From positions 1 through 6,375 of the forward strand of contig JAOPZO010000326.1 of NCBI GenBank assembly GCA_025964065.1: a stretch of 6,375 nucleotides of DNA, in the 5' to 3' direction. Source of the stretch: Solirubrobacterales bacterium (GTDB lineage Bacteria; Actinomycetota; Thermoleophilia; Solirubrobacterales; Solirubrobacteraceae). The translations under genes were made by a program, and so were the position numbers. Positions 6,241 to 6,375 of this stretch are shown here, piece by piece. The notes below the pieces were generated by a model. The model searched no databases, was not told the origin of the DNA, and was given only the letters and a program-made list of their open reading frames with translations. Each line of letters opens with the position of its first letter. Position 1 is the stretch's first letter.

Positions 6241-6375
6241 AGATCTCCACGACCGCCCACGTCAGCGCGCCGCCCGGGCTGGTCTTCGAGTTCGTGTCCG
6301 ACATCGACCGCGTCGCCCCGTGCCTGCCCGGCGCGCAGCTCACCGGCCGTGACGGGGACGACCACCTCGCATCCA
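6237..6375 (+). CDS. CoxG-like SRPBCC protein, 3' partial
   Basis: The first 46 codons of a CoxG-family protein are present, running off the right edge. The ATG overlaps the previous stop as ATGA, so translation is probably coupled to the molybdenum subunit. The start (MKISTTAHVSAPPGLVFEFV) matches the first beta strand and helix of the SRPBCC/START-like fold. It is followed by SDIDRVAPCLPGAQLTG, the CoxG-type stretch with the typical V-A-P-C-L-P-G-A motif. Full-length family members are usually about 150-230 residues. CoxG in carboxydotrophs is linked to the membrane association of CO dehydrogenase, and related proteins accompany many other molybdenum hydroxylases. In this cluster it is expected to act on or anchor the hydroxylase encoded just upstream, which is inference. 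Only about a quarter or less is visible, so a C-terminal membrane segment cannot be assessed. Confidence 0.82.
   Translation, partial: MKISTTAHVSAPPGLVFEFVSDIDRVAPCLPGAQLTGRDGDDHLAS

Noticed and set aside
1..6375. CRISPR arrays, tRNA or rRNA genes, insertion sequences, attachment sites
   Set aside because: No spaced direct repeats, cloverleaf or rRNA-like sequence, transposase or integrase was seen. Nearly every base is accounted for by five co-directional genes.

Overview
The window is very GC-rich, and the third codon position is almost always G or C. All five supported genes lie on the + strand, packed end to end. This composition, the alanine- and arginine-rich proteins and the gene families point to a high-GC actinobacterium. 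A soil Thermoleophilia such as the Solirubrobacterales is plausible because that group carries many CoxL-like molybdenum hydroxylases, but this placement is an inference.

Layout, left to right: (1) a permease of the RbsC-type ABC importer family, open at the left edge, ending at 992; (2) a lipoprotein-type periplasmic-binding-protein-I solute receptor, 1039-2208; (3) a double-domain RbsA/MglA-type ATPase, 2201-3775, overlapping the receptor stop; (4) a large molybdopterin-binding subunit of the xanthine dehydrogenase/aldehyde oxidase/CoxL family, ending at 6240; (5) the first 46 codons of a CoxG-like SRPBCC protein, 6237 to the right edge. The longest gap between genes is 46 bases, so there is no long non-coding stretch.

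The overlaps and short gaps suggest one polycistronic unit. Genes 1-3 make a complete one-permease importer of the ribose/galactoside class. Genes 4-5 are part of a molybdenum hydroxylase and its CoxG-type accessory. The FAD and 2Fe-2S subunits are not in the window and are probably just downstream. The simplest reading is uptake of a small organic compound followed by its hydroxylation in the cytoplasm. The substrate is not evident. By-eye comparison argues against both CO (no CoxL active-site Cys loop) and xanthine (two purine-contacting residues replaced).

The most notable non-coding signal is RNA structure. A perfect 9-bp stem-loop overlaps the permease stop codon. Two adjacent strong stem-loops lie just after the receptor stop, inside or just ahead of the annotated ATPase start. 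The receptor cistron is therefore bracketed by hairpins, as expected if transcript processing or stability gives more receptor than the rest of the transporter.
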